Shown piece after piece: positions 1 to 10,230 of a DNA stretch of 64,000 bases. Source of the stretch: Streptomyces malachitofuscus (GTDB lineage Bacteria > Actinomycetota > Actinomycetes > Streptomycetales > Streptomycetaceae); the NCBI RefSeq assembly GCF_014650055.1, contig NZ_BMUF01000004.1, positions 1 through 64,000 of the forward strand. The letters run 5' to 3'. The position numbers and the translations under genes were made by a program. Positions within the stretch are counted from its first letter, which is position 1, and the number at the start of each line of letters is the position of its first letter. The notes beneath the pieces were generated by a model. That model was not told where the DNA came from. It worked only from the letters and a program-made list of their open reading frames with translations, and searched no databases.

Positions 1-543
1 CTCCCGCAGCGGATGCCGGGCCAGCACCGCGTCCACCTCCGGCGTCAACGCCGCCGCCAGCCGGGTGGCGCAGGGCAGGGAGTCGTCGCGCAGGGTACGG
101 GCCGCCGCCAGCACCACGTCCTGTCCGTCGTCCCGCGGCACTCCGGCCGCCGCGCGCTCATGGAGGTCGGCGCCCTCCTCCAGGACCAGTCCGGCGTCGA
201 TGCCCGCCGGGACCTTGATGCCGGCGATCCTGCGCCAGGTGGCCACGGGGTCTCCCCAGGCCTCGACGCGGTAGGTCCACAGGCCCGTGCCGTCCGCGAC
301 GACCTCCGCGCCCCACCTGTCCGTGCCGGGCGCCCGCTCCCGCATCGGCGTGAACGGACCCGGACGGCCCTCCGGGTCCTTCAGCACCACGTTGGCGGCC
401 ACCGCGTCGTGCCCCTCCCGGAACACGGTGGCGGTGACCTCGAACGCCTCACCCACGACGGCCTTCGCCGGCCGCATGCCGCAGTCGACGGACGGCCGGA
501 CGTCCCGTACCGGGACACGACCGATGGTCCGGGTCGTCTTCAT
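1..543 (-). CDS. glgE: Alpha-1,4-glucan:maltose-1-phosphate maltosyltransferase, N-terminal part
   Basis: Only the first 181 codons lie in the window; the gene runs off the left edge. The reading starts MKTTRTIGRVPVRDVRPSVD and continues through a stretch (VTATVFREGHDAVAANVV) that matches the N-terminal beta-sandwich of GlgE. By family knowledge, GlgE extends alpha-1,4-glucans with maltosyl units from maltose-1-phosphate, and it usually sits with pep2, treS and glgB. The catalytic barrel is outside the window. The ATG is preceded by GGAGG about ten bases upstream. The nearby glgX suggests a glycogen/trehalose region. Confidence 0.85.
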   Translation of the reverse strand, partial: MKTTRTIGRVPVRDVRPSVDCGMRPAKAVVGEAFEVTATVFREGHDAVAANVVLKDPEGRPGPFTPMRERAPGTDRWGAEVVADGTGLWTYRVEAWGDPVATWRRIAGIKVPAGIDAGLVLEEGADLHERAAAGVPRDDGQDVVLAAARTLRDDSLPCATRLAAALTPEVDAVLARHPLRE

Positions 544-616
544 GGGTCTTCGCACCTCCGCCGTGCTCGGCGCCCGAGCGGACGCCCGGGCGTGGGACGA
601 AACAGCGGCGGGAAGG

Positions 617-919
617 TCAGGGCCTTCCCGCCGGGGAGCGCCGCTCGAAGGCCGGCGGGCCCCGTCTGACCGTGGCGGCCGGACGGGGCCTGTCGGTCTG
701 CTCCTGCAGATAGGTGACGGCGGTGGTGCGCAGGTACCGTTCGGCGGCGTCCGCCGCCTCCCGCGCGCAGCGCTTTCCCATCAGCACGCAGAGGGTGTAG
801 CCGGAGTCCTCGAAGGTGGCCCGCACCGTGTGGTCGGTGGGGGCCGCCAGCATCACGCGTTCCCAGGCCCGGTAGCGACGCAACTGCCGGGCAACTTCGG
901 CTTTGGCGGGTAGCAGCAT
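617..919 (-). CDS. DUF5133-type small protein
   Basis: This 100-aa protein starts MLLPAKAEVARQLRRYRAWE. I chose this ATG over upstream in-frame codons because GGAAAGGTG precedes it and the downstream part matches a Streptomyces family of about 80-100 aa that I know as DUF5133. It is basic and helical at the N terminus, with one Cys (TLCVLMGKRCARE has two). No membrane segment or catalytic motif is visible and the function is unknown. Paralogues in Streptomyces often sit beside stress or anti-sigma-like genes, as here. Confidence 0.7.
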   Translation of the reverse strand: MLLPAKAEVARQLRRYRAWERVMLAAPTDHTVRATFEDSGYTLCVLMGKRCAREAADAAERYLRTTAVTYLQEQTDRPRPAATVRRGPPAFERRSPAGRP

Positions 920-1282
920 GCGCCGTTCACCTTTCCGGGGCTCGATGGAGGCGCGTTGTCCCGACGGTCGGGCGGGAGCGTGCGCACTGATGCACGGACC
1001 CGTAACGGCGATCGAGGTCTTCACACATGGTGCACGCGCGATGACGCAACGTCTTGTTGGATTTTCAACCAGACCCGGCGGGGGTCTTCGGTCGATCACG
1101 GCCCGCGGCGCGCTCAGTTGTCACCTCATACGCCTCAGCCGTGCGCTCGTGTTGCACGAATGGACCAACCCCCGCACTCTGAAGGTGACTCAGAAGCGAT
1201 ACCCGCTCACGTTCCGTGTTCGGGGGCTCGTCCCGAAGGGGCGAGAAGGAGCGCGAGCATTCGCGGTGAGGAGCCAACGACC
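920..1282. other. Divergent intergenic region
   Basis: These 363 bases separate two divergently transcribed genes, so they must carry two promoters. I see no convincing -35/-10 pair. The clearest structure is a stem in the leader of the right-hand gene: CTCGTCCC (1227-1234), a 3-nt loop, then GGGGCGAG (1238-1245), with one G-U pair. It lies about 38 bases before the ATG at 1283. No small ORF here has credible coding character. Confidence 0.5.
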
Positions 1283-1791
1283 ATGAAGACCGCAGTGCCC
1301 TGCTACTACCACCTCGACGTGGAAGTCAGCCCGGAGAAAGTCCGACAGGTCAGCCGCATACTGGCCGCTCACCTCCGGTTCTGGGACCTGGAGAACCTGA
1401 TGGAACCGGTCTGCGGCGGCGCCGAGATGCTGCTGCGCGCCATCGACGAACACGCCACCGACAAGAACACGTCGATCGAGATGTGGTGGAACGGCCAGCA
1501 CCTCATCACGGCCATCGGGGACCACGACCGCGCCCTGCGCCCGGACCAGGAGCTGCGCGGCTGCCTGCAGCACATCGCCGCGAGCAGCGACGGCTGGGGC
1601 TGCTGCGCCACCGAGACCGGCAGCAAGGTCATCTGGTTCTCGCAGCGCGCCCGCGCCGGCGAACGCGTCCCGCTGGTGCCCACGGCGCCGGACCCGCGCG
1701 AGAGCGAGGGCCTGGACCTGCCCCGCGAGGCGAGCGTGGCGACGCTCACCGGCCGCGTACGAACGCCGGGCGGCCTCCTGGAGGAGGTCCG

Positions 1792-1795
<4 letters not shown>
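1283..1795 (+). CDS. Degenerate HATPase-fold (anti-sigma-like) protein
   Basis: The product is 170 aa and starts [20 protein letters not shown] after a GAGGAG ribosome site. Its layout follows the SpoIIAB/RsbW-like HATPase_c_2 proteins common in Streptomyces, ending with a recognisable strand at about residues 112-125 ([12 protein letters not shown], where active members have a GK.VWF-type end). The N box lacks its usual Asn ([11 protein letters not shown] instead of ELVTNA), and no G1 Asp-Gly-Gly loop is visible, so ATP binding is doubtful. The stop overlaps the GTG start of glgX by four bases, so the two are translationally coupled. The partner is unknown; a scaffold or decoy role is my inference. 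Confidence 0.6.
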
Positions 1796-3936
<2,141 letters not shown>

Positions 3937-3954
3937 CGGGCGGTCCCGGGGAGG

Positions 3955-4758
3955 TCAGCGCTCCCGGCGCGAGGTCACCGTGAACTGGGCCCCCTCGTTG
4001 TCGCGGAGCACGGCCTCCTCGGGACCCTCGGACAGCACACTGCCGCCGTGCCGCTCGGCGGCGCGGGCGCACGCCGCCACGTCCTTCACGGCGAAGTGCA
4101 CCTGCCAGTGCGGCCGGATCGCCGGATCGGGCGCCGAGCCCACCGCCCCCGACTCGATGCGTGCCACCACGTCCCCCTGGCTGCGCAGCACCACCTCCTC
4201 GCCCTCGTAGTGCACCTCGCAGCAGCCGGGTTCGTCGGACGCCCAGTCGAAGACCCCGCCGTAGAAGATCGCCGCGTCGAAGGCGTCCCGGGTGTGCAGC
4301 CGGATGAAGGCGAGCTGTGCGCGGCGCCAGGTGGGCCAGTCGGTGAACAGCTCACCCTCCCAGATCCCGAACGTCGCGCCGTCCCGGTCGGCCAGCAGCG
4401 CCGCGCGACCGGGCGGCAGGGAGATCGGGCCGACCGCCGCGGTGCCGCCGCGCTCCTGCACCCGGGCCGCGGCGTCGTCCGCGCTGCGCACCGCGAAGTA
4501 CGGCGTCCACGCCACCGCCATCTGCCACATGCCCGCCACCGCGGCGATCCCGGCCACCGGCTGACCGTCGGCCAGGGCGATCCGGAACCGGTCGCCCAGG
4601 CGCACCGGACGCCACTCCCAGCCCAGCACGGCCGTGTAGAACTCCTCGGTCGTCTTCACGTCACGGCTGGTCAGACTCACCCAGCAGGGCGCACCGAACA
4701 CGGAGTGCGTCGAGACGACGTCCGTCGCGCCGGCGGGGGAGGGCATGTCGTGGTTCAT
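3955..4758 (-). CDS. VOC (glyoxalase/bleomycin-resistance) family protein, two domains
   Basis: The product is 267 aa, starting MNHDMPSPAGATDVVSTHSV. Two tandem VOC modules are visible: the first begins at CWVSLTSRDVKTTEEFYTAV (about 25-135), and the second has HTRDAFDAAIFYGGVFDW and ends at WQVHFAVKDV..AARHG-like strands (about 150-260). This arrangement is typical of the actinobacterial CFP-30B-like hydroxylase/lyase relatives, whose substrates are mostly unknown. It converges on glgX with an 18-base gap. Substrate and metal ligands cannot be assigned with confidence. Confidence 0.8.
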   Translation of the reverse strand: MNHDMPSPAGATDVVSTHSVFGAPCWVSLTSRDVKTTEEFYTAVLGWEWRPVRLGDRFRIALADGQPVAGIAAVAGMWQMAVAWTPYFAVRSADDAAARVQERGGTAAVGPISLPPGRAALLADRDGATFGIWEGELFTDWPTWRRAQLAFIRLHTRDAFDAAIFYGGVFDWASDEPGCCEVHYEGEEVVLRSQGDVVARIESGAVGSAPDPAIRPHWQVHFAVKDVAACARAAERHGGSVLSEGPEEAVLRDNEGAQFTVTSRRER

Positions 4759-5008
4759 GGAAGTCGCGTCCTGATCTCGTCGGCCTGGCAGCCACCCGGA
4801 TGGCACCAGTGTCCGCCGTGTACCGGCCCGGGCGCCTGCCGAGTACCCCGGCGGTGGCCCCGAAACGGTGCCTCCGGCCGCCTCCGGGTCACCCCGGTGG
4901 CACAGGGCGGCCCGAGTGGAGACCATGGATGGATCGGACACTGGGTGAAGGCACTCAAGCACTATGCGAAGGCAGCACGAGAGCGGCACACCGGACCCGG
5001 AGGTGACC

Positions 5009-5329
5009 ATGCCCACGGACGGGGGCGCGGACCGGATCCTCCAGCTGGAGGAAGAGGTACAGCAGCTGAAGGACGCGGTCGTCTCGCACGCGGTGGTGGA
5101 CCAGGCGATCGGCATGATCGTCGCACTCGGGCGGGTCTCGCCCGACCAGGGCTGGGCGGTGCTCAAGGAGGTCTCCCAGCGCACCAACATCAAGCTGCGC
5201 AACGTCGCCGACATGATCCTCGTCTGGGGGCGCACCGGACTGCTGCCCACGGAGGTGCGGACGGTGCTCGAGGAGGTCCTGGACCGGCTCGGCCCCACCC
5301 GCCTCCCGGGCGTGCGGCCCGAGCGCTGA
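5009..5329 (+). CDS. ANTAR-domain RNA-binding regulator
   Basis: The product is 106 aa. I chose the ATG at 5009 because CGGAGGTGACC precedes it directly. After a short coiled stretch (ILQLEEEVQQLKDAV) comes an ANTAR domain (about 25-80) with the usual three-helix pattern: VVDQAIGMIVALGRVSPDQG, then LKEVSQRTNIKLRNVADMI. ANTAR domains bind paired RNA hairpins and antiterminate transcription. There is no GAF or receiver sensor, so it depends on another protein or acts constitutively. It converges on the sigma-factor gene. Confidence 0.85.
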   Translation: MPTDGGADRILQLEEEVQQLKDAVVSHAVVDQAIGMIVALGRVSPDQGWAVLKEVSQRTNIKLRNVADMILVWGRTGLLPTEVRTVLEEVLDRLGPTRLPGVRPER

Positions 5330-5353
5330 CGCGACGCCCGGCGCCGGGGCCGT

Positions 5354-6145
5354 TCAGCCGGCCTCGGTCCGCAGTTCCTCGCGCAGTTGCGCGAAGCAAC
5401 TGCTGAGCAGCCGGGACACATGCATCTGCGAGATGCCCAGCTGCGCCGCGATGCCGCTCTGCGTCATGCCCTTGAAGAAGCGCAGATACAGGATGAGCCG
5501 CTCGCGCTCCGGCAGGGCCTGAAGACAGGGCCGCACCGCCACCCGGTCGACGACGGTGTCGTAGCCCGGGTCCGGACCGCCGATCGCGTCCTGGAGGGCG
5601 TACCCGTCGGTGCCCGGCATCTCCGCCTCCAGCGACAGCGCGGAGAAGCACTCCAGCGCCTCCGCCCCGGTGCGCACCTCGTCCTCGGTGAGCTGGGCGT
5701 GCGCGGCGATCTCGGCCACCGTGGGCGCCCGGCCCGGGGTCGTCTGCGACAGTTCCTTCGCCGCGTGCCGCACGCGGTTGCGCAGATCCTGGACCCGGCG
5801 CGGTACGTGCAGGGTCCACATGTGGTCGCGGAAGTGGCGCTTGATCTCACCGGTGATGGTGGGCACCGCGTAGGCCTCGAAGGCGTTGCCGCGCGCCGGG
5901 TCGTAGTGGTCGACGGCCTTCACCAGACCGAGGGCCGCCACCTGGTACAGATCCTCCAGGGCCTCGCCGCGGCCCCGGAACCGGACGGCGATCCGCTCGG
6001 CCATGGGCAGCCACGCCGTGACCAGCTCGTCGCGCAGCGCCCTGCGCTCCGGCCCTTCGGGCAGCCCGGCCAGACGGGCGAAGGCCCCGGCCGTGTCGGG
6101 GGCGTCGTCGTGGGAGTGCGGCTTCCTGGGACTGACGGTACGCAT
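5354..6145 (-). CDS. SigF/SigB-family stress RNA polymerase sigma factor
   Basis: The product is 263 aa, starting MRTVSPRKPHSHDDAPDTAG after GGGAGGTG. Region 2 (about 50-110) contains EDLYQVAALGLVKAVDHYDP and FEAYAVPTITGEIKRHFRDH, which mark the SigB/F/G group. Region 3 follows (VPRRVQDLRNRVRHA). Region 4 (about 205-255) has a helix-turn-helix (GMTQSGIAAQLGISQMHVSR). Streptomyces carries nine or so paralogues, so the exact one is not assigned. A sigma-B-like promoter precedes it (6278-6304), consistent with autoregulation. No anti-sigma gene is adjacent. Confidence 0.9.
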   Translation of the reverse strand: MRTVSPRKPHSHDDAPDTAGAFARLAGLPEGPERRALRDELVTAWLPMAERIAVRFRGRGEALEDLYQVAALGLVKAVDHYDPARGNAFEAYAVPTITGEIKRHFRDHMWTLHVPRRVQDLRNRVRHAAKELSQTTPGRAPTVAEIAAHAQLTEDEVRTGAEALECFSALSLEAEMPGTDGYALQDAIGGPDPGYDTVVDRVAVRPCLQALPERERLILYLRFFKGMTQSGIAAQLGISQMHVSRLLSSCFAQLREELRTEAG

Positions 6146-6277
6146 CACGCGCACCTCCCTGAGCGGGGTGCCGGATGGACAGACCCCGTGGGAAGCGGCG
6201 ACTCGGACCGGGACGGGCCCGGGGCCGGCGAGCCGGTTCCCACGGACGTGCCTCCTGTCCGAAGCACTGAGAATCCC

Positions 6278-6304
6278 ATTCCCCGTCCGCCCGCATTTCA
6301 AAAC
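6278..6304 (-). promoter_or_regulatory. Sigma-B-type promoter of the sigma-factor gene
   Basis: Read on the minus strand, GTTTTG (6304-6299) is followed after 15 bases by GGGAAT (6283-6278). This matches the GTTT / GGGTAT-like pattern of Streptomyces SigB-group promoters. The -10 lies about 130 bases before the ATG. It suggests autoregulation or control by a sister sigma factor. Confidence 0.55.
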
Positions 6305-6326
6305 GGATTCGGGAATTCACGCACCA

Positions 6327-6343
6327 CGCATTCCGGGAATGCG
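6327..6343. promoter_or_regulatory. 17-bp palindrome, possible operator
   Basis: CGCATTCC, one central G, then GGAATGCG form a perfect palindrome. It sits 23 bases upstream of the sigma-B-type -35 element, where an activator or repressor could bind. No regulator is assigned. Confidence 0.45.
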
Positions 6344-6584
6344 CACGGTCCGGAAGCGAGGGAATTCGTGGGGTGAAATCGGCGGGCGGGTGCGGACGGC
6401 GCCGGGCACCCGCGTCCCGGGGGCGCGCACCGCCCCTGCGACCCTCTGGTGATCGGCGCGGCGGACGTGATGTGCGGCACGCCGCGGCCCGGCCCCGGTC
6501 CGCCGGTCGGGGGATTCCTCCAGCGCAGCGCTTGATCACCGATCAGATCGGGCGAACTACCTGACCACGGCGCATTCCGCTCGT

Positions 6585-6614
6585 TTGACAGTGCGCTGAG
6601 CCCACAGATAGGAA
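6585..6614 (+). promoter_or_regulatory. Vegetative-type promoter
   Basis: TTGACA (6585-6590) and TAGGAA (6609-6614) are separated by 18 bases. The -10 ends 28 bases before the GTG at 6643, giving a short leader that holds the ribosome site. Confidence 0.55.
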
Positions 6615-6642
6615 GCAGCGGACAGAAGTCGAGAGGTGCACT

Positions 6643-7164
6643 GTGTACGAGCCGAACGTGGTCGGGGACTGGCAGGAGTACGACGAGCATGCCGGTCTGC
6701 GGGTCCGCGTCCACCGTCTGGAACCGGGTGAGCCGCCGCGCGGACGGGACGACGCCGCCGAGGGGCTGACGTACTTCCGTGTCCGCGTGACCGTCGAGAA
6801 TCGCGGCGGCCGGCCTTTCTGTATTCATCTCGAGGACGGTCAGATCGACGTACGGACCGGCCCGGACGGCGAGAGCGCATTCATCGACTGGCGCAACTCG
6901 CAGTTCATCGAGGGATTCGACGTGTACCCGCTGCGCCGGGCCACCGCGGTGCTCTACGCGGCCGGCCCCGAGGCGTCCCTGAGCCACATCGACGTCCAGG
7001 TGCAGTTGCGCGCCGACGAGGAGTGGGCGGGCCGGCGGCTGTGGACGGGGGGCGTCGGTGCGCTCGAGGGGTCCGCGGGGGCGCCCGTCGGCGCATGCCG
7101 GGACTCCCTGGCGCAGCAGGTGAGCGTCTTCCTGCAGGAGCAGGCGGAGGAAGGCACCTCCTGA
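6643..7164 (+). CDS. Uncharacterised 173-aa protein, beta-rich
   Basis: It starts at GTG 6643 behind GAGAGGTG (translated MYEPNVVGDWQEYDEHAGLR). The sequence has alternating hydrophobic strands (LTYFRVRVTVENRGGRPFCI and LEDGQIDVRTG), which suggests a DUF4352-like immunoglobulin fold, but that is only a resemblance. There is no signal peptide or membrane segment, so it is probably cytoplasmic. It has its own vegetative-type promoter and converges on hemC with a 7-base gap. Function unknown. Confidence 0.7.
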   Translation: MYEPNVVGDWQEYDEHAGLRVRVHRLEPGEPPRGRDDAAEGLTYFRVRVTVENRGGRPFCIHLEDGQIDVRTGPDGESAFIDWRNSQFIEGFDVYPLRRATAVLYAAGPEASLSHIDVQVQLRADEEWAGRRLWTGGVGALEGSAGAPVGACRDSLAQQVSVFLQEQAEEGTS

Positions 7165-7171
7165 GCCGGGC

Positions 7172-8107
7172 TCAGTGCGGGATGCCGTCGATGATCTCCC
7201 TGGCGCCCTGACGCAGCAGGGCCACGGCGACGGACGTGCCGAGCGTGGCGGGATCGAGCCGTCCCGCCCATTCGTGCGCGTTCAGCCTGGTCTTGCCGTC
7301 CGGGGTGAAGACACAGGCCCGCAACGACAGTTCGCCGCCGCGGTCCACCCGTGCGCAACCGGCGATCGGGCTGTTGCAGTGGCCTTGCAGCACATGCAGC
7401 AGCGTGCGTTCGGCCGTGGCCTCGCGATGGGTGTCCGGGTCGCCGAGGGGGCTGACCGTGTCGATCAGGCCGGCGTCGCCCTCCCGGCACTGCAGCGCGA
7501 GGATGCCCGCGCCGATGGGCGGCATCATGGTCTCGGGCGGGAGCACCTCGCTGATCACGTCGGTGCGGCCGATGCGTTCCAGGCCGGAGACCGCCAGCAG
7601 CAGGGCGTCGGCCTCGCCGGCCGCGAGTTTCTCCAGCCGCCGGTTGGCGTTGCCGCGGAACGGCACACAGCGCAGGTGCGGGTGGGTGGCGGCCAGCTGG
7701 GCGATGCGGCGCACCGAGGAGGTGCCCACCCGGGTGCCGGGCGCGAGGTCGTCCAGACCGAGGCCGCCCGGGTGCACGAGGGCGTCGCGGACGTCGTCGC
7801 GCTCGAGGAACGCGGCGAACACCGTGCCCGCCGGGAGCGGCCGGTCGGCGGGCACGTCCTTGAGGCAGTGCACGGCGAGATCCGCCTCACCGGAGAGCAG
7901 CGCGGCGTCCACCTCCTTGGTGAACGCGCCCTTGCCCTCCACCTCCGACAGATCGCCCAGCCACTTGTCCCCGGTCGTTCTGACGGGTACGACCTCGGTG
8001 CGCACACCGGGTCGGGCGGCGGCCAGCTCCGACCGGACACGGTCCACCTGGGCGAGGGCCATGGGCGAGTCGCGGGAGACGATGCGGATCAGTTCCGGGA
8101 CGGACAT
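7172..8107 (-). CDS. hemC: Hydroxymethylbilane synthase, divergent stand-alone copy
   Basis: The product is 311 aa and covers all three porphobilinogen deaminase domains. The key residues are there: RDSPMALAQ at 12-20, the catalytic Asp84 in CLKDVP, the basic patch [11 protein letters not shown] near 128-138 and [11 protein letters not shown] at 151-161, and the dipyrromethane-attachment Cys244 in [10 protein letters not shown]. It polymerises four porphobilinogens into hydroxymethylbilane. The usual Streptomyces hemC lies in a hemA-hemC-hemD operon; here there is no other heme gene, and several family motifs are altered (HCLKDVP for HSLKDVP). It is therefore probably a second paralogue. Confidence 0.88.
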   Translation of the reverse strand: MSVPELIRIVSRDSPMALAQVDRVRSELAAARPGVRTEVVPVRTTGDKWLGDLSEVEGKGAFTKEVDAALLSGEADLAVHCLKDVPADRPLPAGTVFAAFLERDDVRDALVHPGGLGLDDLAPGTRVGTSSVRRIAQLAATHPHLRCVPFRGNANRRLEKLAAGEADALLLAVSGLERIGRTDVISEVLPPETMMPPIGAGILALQCREGDAGLIDTVSPLGDPDTHREATAERTLLHVLQGHCNSPIAGCARVDRGGELSLRACVFTPDGKTRLNAHEWAGRLDPATLGTSVAVALLRQGAREIIDGIPH

Positions 8108-8141
8108 GCCGACACGATAGACCTCGCGGCGCCCCTCCCGT

Positions 8142-8169
8142 GCCGGGAACGCCGCACGGCGCTCCCGGC
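8142..8169 (-). terminator. Hairpin after the NLP gene
   Basis: GCCGGGA (8142-8148) pairs with TCCCGGC (8163-8169), and an inner CGCCG/CGGCG stem extends it. It lies between the stop of the NLP gene (8189) and the start of hemC (8107), both on the minus strand, so it may end NLP transcription. Confidence 0.4.
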
Positions 8170-8188
8170 GTCAACTCCGCCGTGACGG

Positions 8189-8965
8189 TCAGGCGTTCGG
8201 ATCGAAGGGGATGCCCGGCGGCTTGGCCGCCGCGAGGTGGGAGGCGAAGCTGCCGTCCTTCAGGCCGAAGTGGGCGCTGCCGAAGTCGTACGAGACGAGC
8301 CGGTCGCGCAGACCTGCCGGATATCCGTTCCAGCCGATCAGGGCCGGGTACTGCCAGCTGCCCTCGTGGTTCTCCGGCGGCTCGTCGCCGGCGCCCGCGA
8401 GGCGGAAGCAGTGGGTGCCGATGCCGTCCTTGTGGTAGACGATCTTCGGGTGTGTCCCGTCGAAGCGGACCGCGGACCGTGCGTGGACCGAGAACGAGCC
8501 GTGGTTGGACGTCGCGACGTACTGGACCGTGTCGTTCTGCACCCACACCACGACGTGCTCCCAGTCGTGGCGGTGACCTCCGAGGCCGATGCCCGGCAGT
8601 GCCTGGTCCTTCTCGAAGTACAGGGCGTAGACGATGGCGCACCAGCCGTTGTTGCACGTGGAGCGGGCGTAGCCGTTGGTGTTGTCCAGGTCCGAGGCGT
8701 CGCGGCAGTTTCCGTCGAGGGCGCCGGTCGGCTTGAGGCCGGTGTTGACCGCGCCGTCGGGGCCGATCGCCGGTGTGGGGTAGCAGCCGTCGGTGTCGTA
8801 GTCGTAGGCGGGCTGGAAGGTCTGCTCCAGTCCGTCGGCGTCGGCGGGCAGGGCGGGCGGGGGAGCGGCGAAGGCGGTGGCGGGGAGGGCGATGACGAGG
8901 GCGGCGGCGCCGGCCAGGACGGTCGGCCATCTCCTGCGGTGGGTTCGGGACGTGCTCGACGACAC
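8189..8965 (-). CDS. Secreted NLP (necrosis-inducing NPP1-type) protein
   Basis: I start it at GTG 8965 because AAGAGGAGG lies just upstream; the product is 258 aa. It has a signal peptide (basic RTHRRRW, hydrophobic core about 15-33, cleavage near ATAFAA). The NLP signature GHRHDWEH is at 130-137, and four mature Cys are visible, including those in RSTCNNGWCA. In plant-associated microbes NLPs bind sphingolipid head groups and permeabilise dicot membranes. Bacterial members are common in Streptomyces and their role there is unclear. Downstream lies hemC, apparently unrelated. Confidence 0.87.
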   Translation of the reverse strand: MSSSTSRTHRRRWPTVLAGAAALVIALPATAFAAPPPALPADADGLEQTFQPAYDYDTDGCYPTPAIGPDGAVNTGLKPTGALDGNCRDASDLDNTNGYARSTCNNGWCAIVYALYFEKDQALPGIGLGGHRHDWEHVVVWVQNDTVQYVATSNHGSFSVHARSAVRFDGTHPKIVYHKDGIGTHCFRLAGAGDEPPENHEGSWQYPALIGWNGYPAGLRDRLVSYDFGSAHFGLKDGSFASHLAAAKPPGIPFDPNA

Positions 8966-9106
8966 TGCGTCCTCCTCTTGGAGCGCAGCCCAACGGCTGT
9001 GGGGGGCGGGGGAGTTCAGCATCCCGGCTGGACGTATACATGCCAAGAGGGGTGAGGCGTACCGTCGGTGAAGCGCGGCGCAACACTCACCGCGCCGGGC
9101 CCCGGA

Positions 9107-10087
9107 TCACACCATGTCGTCCGGAATGTCTGCCGCCGCGTCCTCGGGAGCCAGGTCAGGGCGGAGCCGCAGCCAGGACGGCTGGCGCAGCATTCCGTTC
9201 CGGGTGCGGGTGCTGTAGCGGACCTCGCCGACCAGCCGGGGCACCACCCAGTGCGCGCCCGGGGCGGCCGGTACGGGGTCGAAGGGGCACACGTCGGTCG
9301 CCGCCTCCCGCAGCAGCCCGGCGAGCTCCGTCCGTTCCGCCTCGCTCCAGCCGGTGCCCACACCGCCGACGTACCGCAGCCGCCCTGCCGCCCGCTGTCC
9401 GACGAGGACGGCGCCCGGCAGCCCGGTCAGCCGGCCCTTGCCGGGCAGCCAGCCCCCGATCAGCACGTCCTCGCTGCGCATGTTGCGGATCTTGATCCAG
9501 GCGCGGGAGCGCACGCCCGGTTCGTACACCGAGTCGAGCCGCTTGCAGACCAGGCCCTCGAGTCCGTGCTCGGCGGTGGCCCGCAGCGCCTCCGTCCCGT
9601 GGCCGACGATGGACGTCGGGGTGGACCATGCCGGCCCGTCGAGGCCGAGGCCGAGCAGCGCCTCGCGGCGCGCGGTGTAGGGCAGCCGGATCAGTGACCG
9701 CCCGTCCAGATGCATCACGTCGAACAACACCAGGTGGACCGGGACCGCGGCCGCCCGCCGGGCCGCCCGGCCGGGGGCGTGCGCCAGCCCCATGCGGGAC
9801 TGCAGCAGCTGGAAGCTCGCGCGGCCGTGCTCGTCGAGGGCGAGCACCTCGCCGTCCAGGACCGCGGGCCTGGCGCCGAGGGCGGCGGCCAGCGGACGGA
9901 GCTCCGGGTACGCGGCCGTGATGTCCTGGCCGGACCGGGCGCGCAGCACGAGCGTGCCGTCCCCGGGGAGGTAGACCACCGCCCGCTGGCCGTCCTGCTT
10001 GGTCTCGTAGGCCCAGCGGGCGTCCGCCGCCGGGGGCGGCAGGGAGCCGGACGTGGCGAGCATGGGCGGGATCAGCGGCAGGGTCAC
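9107..10087 (-). CDS. ATP-dependent DNA ligase (LigD ligase-domain type)
   Basis: The 326-aa protein starts VTLPLIPPMLATSG; an upstream GTG at 10120 would add 11 residues and neither start has a strong ribosome site. Motif I is YETKQDGQR, carrying the Lys that becomes adenylated. Later motifs are VLDGEVLALDEHG (III), GLEGLVCKR (IV) and AWIKIR (V), followed by an OB-fold tail with RYVGGVGTGW. It is the ligase module alone, without polymerase or phosphoesterase domains, and has no Ku gene nearby. A LigD-type phosphoesterase gene lies 4 kb away, so a split non-homologous end-joining set is possible. Confidence 0.87.
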   Translation of the reverse strand: MTLPLIPPMLATSGSLPPPAADARWAYETKQDGQRAVVYLPGDGTLVLRARSGQDITAAYPELRPLAAALGARPAVLDGEVLALDEHGRASFQLLQSRMGLAHAPGRAARRAAAVPVHLVLFDVMHLDGRSLIRLPYTARREALLGLGLDGPAWSTPTSIVGHGTEALRATAEHGLEGLVCKRLDSVYEPGVRSRAWIKIRNMRSEDVLIGGWLPGKGRLTGLPGAVLVGQRAAGRLRYVGGVGTGWSEAERTELAGLLREAATDVCPFDPVPAAPGAHWVVPRLVGEVRYSTRTRNGMLRQPSWLRLRPDLAPEDAAADIPDDMV

Positions 10088-10198
10088 GGGTGAGGTGTGA
10101 ACGCGCCCGTCGGCCGCCACGCCACCGCCGCGGGGGTTTCGCCTGAACGGCCGTGGGAGCGGGCACGGCGGGGGAGTGGCGCATGGTACGCGAATGAT

Positions 10199-10216
10199 TG
10201 CCTAAGGCGATGAGAT
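10199..10216 (+). promoter_or_regulatory. MarR-type palindrome upstream of the MarR gene
   Basis: TTGCC TAA GGCGA is an imperfect palindrome directly before the MarR start at 10231, resembling the TTGCnnnnGCAA pattern of MarR operators. Its position suggests autorepression. Confidence 0.4.
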
Positions 10217-10230
10217 GGAAAAGTGCGTGC

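Larger units (their letters stand above)
6146..6642. other. Divergent regulatory region between the sigma factor and an unknown gene
   Basis: These 497 bases carry promoters in both directions (listed separately). Between them lie several ATTCC/GGAAT-type words, including the 17-bp palindrome at 6327-6343 and nearby ATTCGGGAAT (6307-6316). Base composition dips towards AT around 6270-6370. I see no small ORF with coding character. Confidence 0.6.
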
